A stretch of DNA of 64,000 nucleotides from Brevibacillus sp051967035 (lineage in GTDB: Bacteria > Bacillota > Bacilli > Brevibacillales > Brevibacillaceae): NCBI RefSeq assembly GCF_051967035.1, contig NZ_JBQCKK010000005.1:175944-239943 (forward strand), in the 5' to 3' direction. The position numbers and the translations under genes are program-made. Of the stretch, positions 25,701-33,771 are shown in pieces (the first letter of the stretch is position 1; every line of letters begins with the position of its first letter). The notes under the pieces were generated by a model. It was given only the letters and a program-made list of their open reading frames with translations. It was not told where the DNA came from and did no database searches.

Positions 25701-26402
25701 CTACGCTGGCCTGTTTCTTTTTGGTACCACCCGGCCGTCCTGCAAATAAATCACGCGGTCGGACTGCCCTGCTACTTCCTGTTCATGGGTAACAATGATG
25801 AACGTAGTCCCATTTTCCCTGTTCATCTCTCTCATGAGATGAAGAATTTCCTGTTCGGTCTTCGAGTCCAGGTTCCCCGTCGGTTCGTCGGCCAAAATGA
25901 TGCCCGGCTGATTGACGAGCGCCCGCGCAATGCTGACGCGCTGCTGCTGCCCGCCGCTCAGCTCGTTCGGCCGATGGTGGAGCCGCCCTTCCAGTCCGAC
26001 CCGATGCAGGATTTCCGTCGCTTTCGCCCGCCGCAACTTGACGCTTTCACCCGCGAAGATCAGCGGCAGCTCCACATTTTCCAGCGCCGTCAGGTTGGGC
26101 AAAAGGTTGTACGACTGGAAAATGAAGCCCATGTGCTTGCGGCGAAACAGGCACAATTCATTTTCGTTAAACCTGGAGATTTCCTCCCCGCTCACCATCA
26201 CGCTGCCTTCCTCCGGCTTGGTCAGACCGGCAAGCAGATTGAGAAGCGTCGACTTCCCTGAGCCGGACGAACCGCACAAAGCGACAAACTCGCCCCGGTT
26301 GACGTGCAGGTTGATATCAAACAGCACCGGAACCTTGATTTTCCCCGCTCCGTAGCTGTGATTGACCCCGGTTACCGTCAGCTCTCCCGTTGTGTTGGCC
26401 AT
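25701..26402 (-). CDS. MacB/LolD-type ABC transporter ATPase
   Basis: 233 residues. Walker A GSSGSGKST, Q-loop in FIFQSYNLLPNLTALENVEL, signature LSGGQQQRVSIARALV and Walker B with ILADEPTGNLDS followed by VTHEQEVAGQSDRVIYLQDG. The extended LolD/MacB form fits its FtsX-type partner. ATG at 26402 has GAGGTG 9 bases upstream; frames starting earlier lack a site. First gene of the three-gene export operon. Confidence 0.92.
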   Translation of the reverse strand: MANTTGELTVTGVNHSYGAGKIKVPVLFDINLHVNRGEFVALCGSSGSGKSTLLNLLAGLTKPEEGSVMVSGEEISRFNENELCLFRRKHMGFIFQSYNLLPNLTALENVELPLIFAGESVKLRRAKATEILHRVGLEGRLHHRPNELSGGQQQRVSIARALVNQPGIILADEPTGNLDSKTEQEILHLMREMNRENGTTFIIVTHEQEVAGQSDRVIYLQDGRVVPKRNRPA

Positions 26403-26600
26403 TTTTTGCAGCACCTCATTCATTCTTTTCTCATAGGAAAGACGCAGAAAGTCGAAAAACGTAACAAGCTGGCCGAAAACCATTTCGCCTTCACAAAAAT
26501 GCAACAGGTTTTTCAAAATCATGTAACAAACCTGTAACCAACTCCTCCCAGTCACGTACTACAATAAGAGTGTGAACAAAACACGAAAGGTCGATGACCG

Positions 26601-26771
26601 ATGACAATCTATCGTTTTCTATTTGAAACCGCCACTCGCAGATGGGTCGAAATCATCAAGGCGCCAAGCATGTTCGAAGCAGCCAAACAGGCCAAGCAGC
26701 TCGCGAACAAGCGCTCCCGCTCCCTGTCTACGCCGATCCGTTTTTCGTTTCATCACGCCGCCTCCCAATAA
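26601..26771 (+). CDS. Small basic hypothetical protein
   Basis: 56 residues, TIYRFLFETATRRWVEIIKA followed by an alanine- and lysine-rich helix and a basic tail (NKRSRSLSTPIRFSFHH). AAGG stands 11 bases before the ATG, TACAAT about 30 bases upstream could be a -10, and a strong terminator follows. The unit therefore looks like a real small gene. It is divergent from the ATPase gene. Family not recognised. Confidence 0.55.
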   Translation: MTIYRFLFETATRRWVEIIKAPSMFEAAKQAKQLANKRSRSLSTPIRFSFHHAASQ

Positions 26772-26788
26772 CTTGGACATCATAAGGA

Positions 26789-26822
26789 AACCGCTTCTCC
26801 GGGCAGAGAAGCGGTTTTTTAT
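26789..26822 (+). terminator. Intrinsic terminator after the small gene
   Basis: AACCGCTTCTC (26789-26799) pairs with GAGAAGCGGTT (26806-26816), then TTTT. Confidence 0.9.
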
Positions 26823-26836
26823 TTCGGGGGAGATCA

Positions 26837-26866
26837 TTGACAACGCTGTTTTTTTCCCCTTACTAT
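26837..26866 (+). promoter_or_regulatory. Sigma-A promoter of pdxK
   Basis: TTGACA (26837-26842) and TACTAT (26861-26866) with an 18-base spacer, 76 bases upstream of pdxK. Confidence 0.7.
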
Positions 26867-26942
26867 AGAGGGAGACATTACAGTGCATGACAGTAAAGCT
26901 CTGCATTCACTTCGCTGCTGCACAAAAGGGAGATAATCAAAA

Positions 26943-27755
26943 ATGACAATGAAAAAAGCGCTTACCATTGCAGGCTCCGACACCAGCGGCGGTGCTGGAC
27001 AACAGGCAGACCTCAAAACGTTTCAGGAGCTTGGCGTCTTCGGAATGACAGCCCTTACTGTCATCGTGGCCCAAGACCCGCACAATGACTGGTTCCACGA
27101 AGTGTTCCCGATCGATGTGGCCGTCTTGGAAAAACAGATCGAGACCGTTCTGGCGGGAATCGGCGTAGACGCCGTGAAAACCGGGATGCTTGGCACCACG
27201 GAGCTGGTGGACCTGGCCGCCCGTAAAATAGAGCAATACCAATTAAAAAATGTCGTCGTAGACCCGGTGATGATCTGCAAAGGGGCAGAGGCGCTCCATC
27301 CGGAAATCGCCATCAGCCTGCGTGAAGTGCTGCTTCCCCGTGCAACTGTGGCGACGCCAAACCTGTTCGAAGCGGGCATCCTCAGCGAGATGGGCGCGCT
27401 GACAAGCGTAGAAGACATGAAAGAAGCCGCAAAACGCATTCATGACTTCGGCACTTCTTACGTCGTGGTCAAAGGCGGCACCAAGCTGCAAAGCGGCAAT
27501 GCCGTCGACGTGTTCTACGACGGGCACGCGATCGAAGTGCTCGAATCGGAGCGCTTTGACACTACATTCACGCACGGAGCTGGCTGCACCTTCTCTGCTG
27601 CGATCTGCGCGGAGCTGGCCAAGGGCAATTCCGTACGCGGAGCCGTCGAAGTCGCGAAGGAGTTCATTACGGAAGCAATTCGCCACTCCTTTGCCCTCAA
27701 CCAATACGTCGGCCCGACCAACCACGGCGCCTACCGCCGCAAGTACCAAGGCTAA
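26943..27755 (+). CDS. pdxK: Pyridoxine/pyridoxal/pyridoxamine kinase
   Basis: 270 residues, very close in pattern to B. subtilis PdxK (formerly annotated thiD). KKALTIAGSDTSGGAGQQAD binds the substrate, QLKNVVVDPVMICKGAEALH lies mid-protein, and the ribokinase-type anion hole with catalytic Asp is in FTHGAGCTFSAAI; LNQYVGPTNHGAYRRKYQG closes the protein. The enzyme phosphorylates B6 vitamers for PLP salvage; HMP kinase activity (ThiD) is a known overlap. thiM is 5 kb away in another unit. Own promoter and terminator. Confidence 0.9.
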   Translation: MTMKKALTIAGSDTSGGAGQQADLKTFQELGVFGMTALTVIVAQDPHNDWFHEVFPIDVAVLEKQIETVLAGIGVDAVKTGMLGTTELVDLAARKIEQYQLKNVVVDPVMICKGAEALHPEIAISLREVLLPRATVATPNLFEAGILSEMGALTSVEDMKEAAKRIHDFGTSYVVVKGGTKLQSGNAVDVFYDGHAIEVLESERFDTTFTHGAGCTFSAAICAELAKGNSVRGAVEVAKEFITEAIRHSFALNQYVGPTNHGAYRRKYQG

Positions 27756-27777
27756 GATCATCCGTTTCCAAGCACAA

Positions 27778-27828
27778 ACTCCTGACCAGCCGAGCAAACT
27801 GTCTCGGGGCCGGTCAGGAGTTTTTTTG
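27778..27828 (+). terminator. Intrinsic terminator after pdxK
   Basis: ACTCCTGACC (27778-27787) pairs with GGTCAGGAGT (27812-27821), followed by T6. Confidence 0.9.
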
Positions 27829-27847
27829 TGCCGATGGCTTGTCGCGC

Positions 27848-28756
27848 TTACGCTTGTTTTTTCATTGCCACTTCCGACTTGAGCGATACAGTCGCCGGTT
27901 TTTTCCGCATCGAGCTTGCGGTAAACAGAACGAGTGCAGACCAGATGCACGAAAAGCTGATGAGATGGGCGGTCGTAAAGGGTTCTCCAAAAAGAAACAC
28001 CGCGGTAAGCAGCGTAATCGTCGGAGTTATATATTGGATGAAGCCGATGATCGAGAGCGGCAAGCGCTTCGTGGCTTGGGCAAACCAGTACAACGGCATG
28101 GCTGTCGCGACTCCGGCAAGCGTCAGCAAAAGCATCTGCCACCATGCCAATGTCGTCGCCGTCTCTGTCCCGTCTGCCTGGAGCATGAGCAAATAACCGA
28201 GCGCGATCGGTGCGACGAACAGCGTCTCCCACGCAAGCCCGATCATCGCCTCCATCTTCACCAGCTTCTTCGCCAAGCCGTAAAACGCAAACGTGATCGC
28301 CAGCGACAGCGCAATCCAGGGAAAGACGCCGTATTGCAAGGTGATATACAGGACACCGCAGGCAGCCAGGACCAGCGCCACCCACTGCCCCGCATTCAAT
28401 TTTTCTTTCAAAAAGATCACGCCGAGCAGCACCGTAATCAACGGATTCATATAGTAGCCAAGGCTCGTTTGCATGACCTGGTTGTTGTTCACCGCCCAGA
28501 TGAAGATCAGCCAGTTCGCACTGATGAGCAAGGAGCAGATGGCAAGCGCCGCAACGATTCTGCCGCCGGATACCGATTGCCGCATCGCCCGCCAGCGTTT
28601 CGTTACCTGAATAATGATTGCGACAAAAAGAACCGACCAGACGATGCGATGAGCCAAAATCTCCCACGCCCCCATCGACTGAAACAGCTTCCAGTACAGC
28701 GGGAGCATCCCCCATGCAACATACGCGGCAAACGCATAAAGTATCCCTTGTTTCAT
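27848..28756 (-). CDS. rarD: RarD-type EamA transporter
   Basis: 302 residues with ten hydrophobic segments and the RarD start KQGILYAFAAYVAWGMLPLY. FWLKxF-like YWKLFQSMGAWEILAHRIVW and NWLIFIWAVNNNQVMQTSLG are family marks. ATG at 28756 has GGAGG 8 bases upstream; the ATG at 28783 is too close to its purine run. Drug/metabolite transporter superfamily; RarD was named for chloramphenicol sensitivity but its substrate is uncertain. Confidence 0.85.
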   Translation of the reverse strand: MKQGILYAFAAYVAWGMLPLYWKLFQSMGAWEILAHRIVWSVLFVAIIIQVTKRWRAMRQSVSGGRIVAALAICSLLISANWLIFIWAVNNNQVMQTSLGYYMNPLITVLLGVIFLKEKLNAGQWVALVLAACGVLYITLQYGVFPWIALSLAITFAFYGLAKKLVKMEAMIGLAWETLFVAPIALGYLLMLQADGTETATTLAWWQMLLLTLAGVATAMPLYWFAQATKRLPLSIIGFIQYITPTITLLTAVFLFGEPFTTAHLISFSCIWSALVLFTASSMRKKPATVSLKSEVAMKKQA

Positions 28757-28943
28757 GTCTTCTTCCTCCACCGATTTTGCCATAAGCCCCTCATATAGAG
28801 TAGTGTAACGGAATTGTCGCCAATCGGCTATGTATTCATCACCAGCATAGGCACTTCAGACACTTTCGTTCATTACCATGGCAGTGTTGTAGCAAGACAT
28901 CTGATTACCTCAGTAATATATTGAAGTAACATTAAATTTTTCA

Positions 28944-28972
28944 TTGTACCATTTTTAGCTGTGGTGTACAAT
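28944..28972 (+). promoter_or_regulatory. Sigma-A promoter of the EamA gene at 29020
   Basis: TTGTAC (28944-28949) and TACAAT (28967-28972) with a 17-base spacer. The rest of 28757-29019, between the divergent transporter genes, shows no other element. Confidence 0.65.
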
Positions 28973-29019
28973 AGGCATAATTTCAACCGAGTTTCGTCAG
29001 AAGAAAGGAATTTTCACCG

Positions 29020-29928
29020 ATGACATACTGGCGCTCTGTTTTGTTCGTTTTGCTCGGGGCATGCAGCTACGGGGTGCTGTCCCTGTTCATGAAGCACGCG
29101 TTTGCCCTTGGTTTTACCCCTTACGAGATGAGCGGGAGTCAGTTGATTTTCGGCGGCTTGCTGATGACCGTAGCAGCCCTGTTTTTCTCGCGGGAACGGT
29201 TTCAGCCTCGCTATTTGCTGTACCTGGCCCCCGTCAGTCTGATGATGGCTGCCACCAGTATATTGTACCACCAGGCTGTCAGCCGCCTGTCCGCTTCGCT
29301 TGCCATCGTGCTTTTGTTCCAGTTCACCTGGATCGGCGTGCTGCTGGAATCGCTCGTCGACCGCAAATGGCCGACGGCAGAAAAATGGGTGTCGCTGCTC
29401 ATGCTGGGCGGCGGGACTGTGCTGGCGAGCGGACTTGGCGAAGGCGGCCTGCACCATGTCAGCATCCCGGGCCTGGTCTGCGGTCTGCTGTCAGGCGCTA
29501 CGTTTGCGCTGGTGATTTTTTTCAGCGGACGTGTCCTTCCGGGCATAAATCCTTATTTGCGTAGCGCGATTACGATCAGCATGGCAGCCGTCATGCTCGC
29601 CATCGTCTATCCGCCTACCTTTTTGTTCAATGGACGGCTGATGGACGGACTGCTTCCGCTCGGCTTGCTCGTCGCCGTATTCGGCTCGGTCATCCCGATC
29701 TTTTGTCTGGCGGTAGGCGTCCCCCGCATCGGCAACGGCCTGGCTACGATCTTGAGTGCCGTCGAACTGCCAACCGTCGTGCTTTTGTCCAGCTTTGTCC
29801 TCCGGGAAAACGTGACGCCTTCCCAATGGGGCGGCGTTCTGTTGATCCTGGCCGCCGTCTGCGTGCCGCAGATCAAATGGCGCAGGCTTTTCGCGCCCGC
29901 CCATGTCTTGGAGAAAAAAGGAATGTAG
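29020..29928 (+). CDS. EamA family transporter
   Basis: 302 residues, ten predicted membrane helices in two EamA repeats (VLFVLLGACSYGVLSLFMKH at the start, PSQWGGVLLILAAVCVPQI at the end), of the drug/metabolite transporter superfamily. AAAGGAA stands about 9 bases before the ATG. It is divergent from rarD and has its own promoter and terminator. Probably an exporter of a metabolite or amino acid; no substrate can be read. Confidence 0.85.
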   Translation: MTYWRSVLFVLLGACSYGVLSLFMKHAFALGFTPYEMSGSQLIFGGLLMTVAALFFSRERFQPRYLLYLAPVSLMMAATSILYHQAVSRLSASLAIVLLFQFTWIGVLLESLVDRKWPTAEKWVSLLMLGGGTVLASGLGEGGLHHVSIPGLVCGLLSGATFALVIFFSGRVLPGINPYLRSAITISMAAVMLAIVYPPTFLFNGRLMDGLLPLGLLVAVFGSVIPIFCLAVGVPRIGNGLATILSAVELPTVVLLSSFVLRENVTPSQWGGVLLILAAVCVPQIKWRRLFAPAHVLEKKGM

Positions 29929-29937
29929 CCGAATCAG

Positions 29938-29972
29938 GCGTGTCGGTCCACCGGGGACTCGGCACGCTTTTT
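29938..29972 (+). terminator. Intrinsic terminator after the EamA gene
   Basis: GCGTGTCG (29938-29945) pairs with CGGCACGC (29960-29967) with one wobble, followed by T5. Confidence 0.8.
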
Positions 29973-30112
29973 CCTTCCGCCGCATCTGGCACGTACACGA
30001 TCGCCCAGGTGCCGGTGCGGACGATTTTTCATGAAGGGCTGAGCTGCTTCACCAGACGCTGGTCGCTTCAGGCCGGGGAAAGAGCTGGGTATCGCTCCGC
30101 TCCATGAACCGA

Positions 30113-30156
30113 ATGCAAAAAGCCCAGCCAGGTCCGTGCAGGAACCTCGCTGGGCT
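30113..30156 (-). terminator. Terminator of the tRNA cluster
   Basis: AGCCCAGC (30121-30128) and GCTGGGCT (30149-30156) form the stem; T5 follows on the minus strand just past tRNA-His. Confidence 0.85.
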
Positions 30157-30172
30157 TGTGCTGTTTCTTCTA

Positions 30173-30249
30173 TGGGGCGATCGATGGGACTCGAACCCAC
30201 GAATGCCGGAGCCACAATCCGGTGCGTTAACCCCTTCGCCACGACCGCC
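30173..30249 (-). tRNA. tRNA-His (GTG)
   Basis: Cloverleaf with anticodon GTG in the loop TTGTGGC. The extra G-1 pairs with C73, the hallmark of tRNA-His. CCA is encoded. Last gene of the seven-tRNA cluster, transcribed on the minus strand. Confidence 0.95.
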
Positions 30250-30265
30250 ATGGAAGAGGAATCAT

Positions 30266-30342
30266 TGGTAGCGGCGGAGGGAATCGAACCCCCGACCTTT
30301 CGGGTATGAACCGAACGCTCTAACCAGCTGAGCTACGCCGCC
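30266..30342 (-). tRNA. tRNA-Met (CAT), elongator type
   Basis: 77 nt with anticodon CAT in loop TTCATAC. The first acceptor pair is G1-T72 rather than the C1-A72 mismatch of initiators, so an elongator. CCA is encoded. Confidence 0.93.
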
Positions 30343-30350
30343 GCGCGCTA

Positions 30351-30424
30351 TGGAGCGGGTGATGGGAATCGAACCCACGCGACCAGCTTGGAAGGCTGGA
30401 GTTCTACCATTGAACTACACCCGC
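30351..30424 (-). tRNA. tRNA-Gly (TCC)
   Basis: 74 nt, acceptor GCGGGTG/CACCCGC, anticodon TCC in loop CTTCCAA. CCA is encoded. Confidence 0.95.
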
Positions 30425-30513
30425 AAAACAATCGCTTCCACCTTTGCGCAAGCAGTCCCTCGCCAGAATTGCTTGGCTCAAAAGTGGCTTTTGCCCCTCG
30501 AATACAAAGGCAA

Positions 30514-30560
30514 TTGTACCATATGTGAACAAAAAGCCCCGTCTGCCCCAAAAAGCAGAC
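30514..30560 (-). promoter_or_regulatory. Break inside the tRNA cluster: terminator-like hairpin and possible promoter
   Basis: A 157-base gap separates tRNA-Leu from tRNA-Gly. It holds a GTCTGC/GCAGAC hairpin (30541-30560) followed by GGGGCTTTTTG on the minus strand, and then an extended -10 (TGGTACAAT, 30522-30514). The last three tRNAs may therefore be a separate transcription unit. Confidence 0.4.
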
Positions 30561-30581
30561 CGGAACCTGTCGTTTCCCTGA

Positions 30582-30669
30582 TGGTGCGGTCGAGAGGACT
30601 TGAACCTCCACGGTGTTGCCACCACTAGAACCTGAATCTAGCGCGTCTGCCAATTCCGCCACGACCGCA
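30582..30669 (-). tRNA. tRNA-Leu (CAG)
   Basis: 88-nt class II tRNA with a long variable arm. Anticodon CAG in loop TTCAGGT, acceptor TGCGGTC/GACCGCA, CCA encoded. Confidence 0.95.
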
Positions 30670-30678
30670 ATCCGAAGA

Positions 30679-30754
30679 TGGTGGAGGCTGACGGGATCGA
30701 ACCGCCGACCCTCTGCTTGTAAGGCAGATGCTCTCCCAGCTGAGCTAAGCCTCC
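30679..30754 (-). tRNA. tRNA-Val (TAC)
   Basis: 76 nt, anticodon TAC in loop CTTACAA, acceptor GGAGGCT, CCA encoded. Confidence 0.95.
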
Positions 30755-30859
30755 AACTCGATTCTCCACCACTTGCGAGGCCCCGCAAAGTGCAGGGGGT
30801 GTGCTTGGGCAACACCGAGGACTGTGCGGGGCCTCACGCCATTGTTGGAGATCTGTAGG

Positions 30860-30933
30860 TGACCCGTAGGGGATTCGAACCCCTGTATGACAGCGTGAAA
30901 GGCTGCTGTGTTAAACCGCTTCACCAACGGGCC
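30860..30933 (-). tRNA. tRNA-Glu (TTC)
   Basis: Anticodon TTC in loop CTTTCAC, stem GCAGC/GCTGT, acceptor GGCCCGT/ACGGGTC. Unlike the other six, the 3' end is followed by CCT, not CCA, so the CCA tail must be added by the nucleotidyltransferase. Confidence 0.92.
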
Positions 30934-30937
30934 ATGA

Positions 30938-31030
30938 TGGCGGATGGAGTGGGATTTGAACCCACGAGACGGGTCAACCCCGCCTACACGATTTCCAATC
31001 GTGCTCCTTCGGCCACTCGGACATCCATCC
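30938..31030 (-). tRNA. tRNA-Ser (GGA)
   Basis: 93-nt class II tRNA with long variable arm, anticodon GGA in loop TTGGAAA, acceptor GGATGGA, CCA encoded. First gene of the cluster. Confidence 0.95.
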
Positions 31031-31261
31031 ATACTTTTCGTTTGCCCTGTTCGTCTATCGCTCGGGCAAGAACTAATCTATCATATTCGAAAACCGATTT
31101 CAAGGGATATTTTAAAAGTTTTTCTGCGCGCCCTGCCCCCTCCCTCTCTCCGCTTTGCCTTGCCACATTTCCGCTTCCATTTTCGTGGAAATGGCCTAAA
31201 GCAACTTCCCCGTCTTTTCAATATGCTACCAATAACGATGGACCATGTGGAGTGATGATGG

Positions 31262-31546
31262 GTGGGCAGAAGAAGACGGCGCTCAGGACGAATTCCTTGT
31301 TTGTACGGAAACTGGTGCGGACCGGGCTGTTCGGGACCCGGCGCCCCGATTGACGATATCGACCGCTGCTGCAAAAAGCACGATCGCTGCTATCAAAAAC
31401 GCGGGTATTTTTCCTGTAGCTGCGACCAGGAGCTTTTGCGTTGCTTACAAGACAAAATCGACAAGAATACGGAAAAAGGCAGGATAGCCGCCATGATTTC
31501 CGCCTTTTTTTCCCGCTCCCCCTGCATTCCGGACGACATGAAATAG
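31262..31546 (+). CDS. Phospholipase A2-like / parvovirus VP1-like small protein
   Basis: 94 residues. YGNWCGPGCSGPG (about 15-27) resembles the calcium-binding loop of phospholipase A2, and DRCCKKHDRCYQKRG carries the catalytic His-Asp pair in the CCxxHDxCY signature; further cysteines follow in SCSCDQELLRCL. Bacillales genomes encode such small proteins annotated as phospholipase A2 or parvovirus coat VP1-like. The N-terminus is a short arginine cluster, not a signal peptide. GTG start with GGAG 8 bases upstream. It would hydrolyse sn-2 acyl chains if active. A terminator-like repeat lies inside the last third of the gene. Confidence 0.75.
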   Translation: MGRRRRRSGRIPCLYGNWCGPGCSGPGAPIDDIDRCCKKHDRCYQKRGYFSCSCDQELLRCLQDKIDKNTEKGRIAAMISAFFSRSPCIPDDMK

Positions 31547-31684
31547 CCTGTTTTGCGAATTGTCACGATTGTCATTCTTCATACAAAAAATGGTAACAAC
31601 TTGGACATGAATCCGCCATAACTTTCCTGATTTTCCATTGGATTTTTTTGGTACGCTAATGAATGTCCAAGGAGGTTACAGGCC

Positions 31685-31888
31685 GTGGAAGTGCATATAC
31701 GAACCGACGCCCGTGCAGCGCTGACGTTAAAGAAAGAAATCATGTGTCATGGAATTTCCTGCTTTTATATCCGTCCGCTTGAACAGGATCAAGTAGAATT
31801 CGTATTCCTCGCGCTCTCGGAGCACCAGAAGAAGCTCTTGTCCTATACGCTGCGAAATTACAGCTATGCCGTTACTTATCTATCCTGA
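31685..31888 (+). CDS. Small hypothetical protein
   Basis: 67 residues, EVHIRTDARAALTLKKEIMC then IRPLEQDQVEFVFLALSEHQ. GTG start at 31685 with AAGGAGG 9 bases upstream, followed by an intrinsic terminator, so a convincing single-gene unit. Predicted small alpha/beta protein; family not recognised. Confidence 0.65.
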   Translation: MEVHIRTDARAALTLKKEIMCHGISCFYIRPLEQDQVEFVFLALSEHQKKLLSYTLRNYSYAVTYLS

Positions 31889-31917
31889 AGCTTGGCCCAA
31901 TCGCCACGATCTTTTTC

Positions 31918-31943
31918 GTCCCCTGGAAACAGGGGATTTTTTA
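31918..31943 (+). terminator. Intrinsic terminator
   Basis: TCCCCTG (31919-31925) and CAGGGGA (31930-31936) around GAAA, followed by T6. Confidence 0.9.
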
Positions 31944-31993
31944 TGGCAGAAACGGCGCATGGCGAAGCGAAGCCAAGCAGCCGAGCGTCCCAG

Positions 31994-32031
31994 CAGGCAG
32001 AGAGCTTTCCAGGGCGAAAGCCCTCTGCCTG
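31994..32031 (-). repeat. 15-bp inverted repeat downstream of thiM
   Basis: CAGGCAGAGAGCTTT (31994-32008) pairs with AAAGCCCTCTGCCTG (32017-32031), 14 of 15 bases matching, with an 8-base loop. No T-run follows, so it may be an mRNA 3'-end stabiliser rather than a classical terminator for thiM. Confidence 0.5.
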
Positions 32032-32091
32032 GCCGGCACTCGGTTGCTCTGATCGGCACGGTTGTCGTACATCCGCGCGTCCGCTTCCCGC

Positions 32092-32904
32092 CTACAATCC
32101 CTGCTGCTCGATGACGCCCAGGCGGTGCACATCGTCGGCGGTCACAGCCGCCAGCGCGTTGAGAAACTGAATCTGGAAGCTGCCCGGTCCCTCATCGCCC
32201 GCTTTCTGCGCGGCGATCTGCGCCGCGACACCATAGGTCACAAGCGCGGCAGCCCCGGCTGTCAGCGCGTCTTTTTCCACAGCGGCAAAAGCGCCCATGA
32301 CGGAAGTCAGCAAGCAGCCCGTGCCTGTCACTTTGGTCTGGATCGGATGGCCGTTATGGATGGCATACACTCGGCTGCCGTCGGAAATGACATCGACCTT
32401 ACCGGTAATCGCGACGACCGTTTTCAGCTTTTGCGCCGCCGCTTTTGCCAGCGTGGCGACATCTCCGCCAGCTTCGCCTGCATCCACGCCTTTGATCTCC
32501 CACGATTCGCCGATGACGTTGGCAATCTCCGCCGCGTTTCCGCGAATGAGCGCAACGTCCAGCTCGCGCACGATTTTTTGCGCCGTTTCGGTACGATACG
32601 GGGTTGCCCCTGCACCTACCGGGTCAAACAGCACAGGAACCTGGTGACGGTTGGCCGAGCTTCCGGCAATCAGCATCGCCTCTACTTCGCGTTCGTTCAA
32701 GGTCCCCATGTTCAGGACGAGCGCCCCTGCGATTTTGGCCATGTCGGCCACTTCCTGCTCGGCGTAGGCCATGACCGGAGACGCTCCCAGCGCAAGCAAA
32801 CCGTTGGCCGTGAAGTTGGTCACGACGACATTCGTGATGTTGTGCACCAGCGGGTTGCTCTTTCGGACGTTTTCTAACAGCTTGCCAATGGACTCAAGCT
32901 TCAT
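32092..32904 (-). CDS. thiM: Hydroxyethylthiazole kinase
   Basis: 270 residues of the ribokinase-like ThiM family. NPLVHNITNVVVTNFTANGL and LALGASPVMAYAEQEVADMA at the start, VLFDPVGAGATPYRTETAQK mid-protein, IRGNAAEIANVIG, and the anion-hole motif TKVTGT-GCLLTSVMGAF. It phosphorylates the thiazole moiety for thiamine salvage. Its ATG follows the stop of the upstream gene after one base (TAGCATG), indicating translational coupling. No thiD or thiE is adjacent and no TPP riboswitch was seen. Confidence 0.93.
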   Translation of the reverse strand: MKLESIGKLLENVRKSNPLVHNITNVVVTNFTANGLLALGASPVMAYAEQEVADMAKIAGALVLNMGTLNEREVEAMLIAGSSANRHQVPVLFDPVGAGATPYRTETAQKIVRELDVALIRGNAAEIANVIGESWEIKGVDAGEAGGDVATLAKAAAQKLKTVVAITGKVDVISDGSRVYAIHNGHPIQTKVTGTGCLLTSVMGAFAAVEKDALTAGAAALVTYGVAAQIAAQKAGDEGPGSFQIQFLNALAAVTADDVHRLGVIEQQGL

Positions 32905-32905
32905 G

Positions 32906-33502
32906 CTAGCGATCCCTCTCTTTCGTATCTGCCGACTGGGGAATCATCTTGAACACTTCCACAATCTCCCCCAGCTCCGGATGATCCTGTCTTACTCCTA
33001 TGATGATATAGGAATGATGGAGGGCAGGCAATTCGGGTCTGGTCGCGACCAGCCGCCACGTTGTTTTCGCGCGATCCGTCACACGCGCCAGGAAGGAAAT
33101 GCGCCCGGCCCCTCTCCGCAACACCTCTACCTCGTCCAAGGTGCCGTAAATCTTCAAACGGTCGTCCGGGTGGGCAATCCGATTCTCCTCCACCCATTTT
33201 TCCTTTAACTCCTCTACCTTCAGCGACTTCCAGCGATCGAGAAACTCCCAATCCTTCGAGTGCGGAAAAATATGCTTCGTCTGCTCCAGGAAGGCGTTGT
33301 ACTCCCCGTGCAGTTGATCGATGTATTCGTCCACTTCTTCCGAGATGACGCGGATGGAATCCTCTCCGCAGGTGCGGATATGATGAGCCAGGAACTTGAA
33401 GGACTCGATCATGTCAAAGTTTCCCCATCCCCAAGGCTGTTCGCCGAAAACTCCTCCCCGAGTCCGGCACTTTCGGCAGGTGAAGTAATAGTATGTAGCC
33501 AT
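32906..33502 (-). CDS. Hypothetical zinc-ribbon protein coupled to thiM
   Basis: 198 residues. The start TYYYFTCRKCRTRGG with a CxxC pair suggests half of a zinc ribbon; a further cysteine is in HIRTCGEDSIRV. The rest is helical and charged (WEFLDRWKSLKVEELKEKWV). No ATPase or kinase motif. It overlaps the ribosome binding site of thiM, so the two are co-transcribed, yet nothing ties it to thiamine by sequence. Family not recognised. Confidence 0.65.
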   Translation of the reverse strand: MATYYYFTCRKCRTRGGVFGEQPWGWGNFDMIESFKFLAHHIRTCGEDSIRVISEEVDEYIDQLHGEYNAFLEQTKHIFPHSKDWEFLDRWKSLKVEELKEKWVEENRIAHPDDRLKIYGTLDEVEVLRRGAGRISFLARVTDRAKTTWRLVATRPELPALHHSYIIIGVRQDHPELGEIVEVFKMIPQSADTKERDR

Positions 33503-33771
33503 AGCTGTTCCCCTATCTCCCCTATGTGGTCTCTTTTCTGATATCGGTTCGGGGAGCCGTGCCCTTTATGTTACCTTCGAACCTATTTTAGAAAATGCGA
33601 GAGAGAAGTTCCAACCACGCAGGAGTACACGGTCACGTTGCGTTTTGCCGCAGACTTTTCCCCCATTCCTTTCCTGTGAAAAATCAGGAAAAAATGCCCT
33701 ACTGGCCGATTTCTTTTCCCTTTATCATTGTCCACAGAGAGACAGACCATCGAAAACCAGAGGGAGCCATC

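Noticed and set aside
27243..28715. 490-codon minus-strand frame across pdxK and rarD
   Set aside because: It covers parts of two well-supported genes and a terminator, so it is not a gene.
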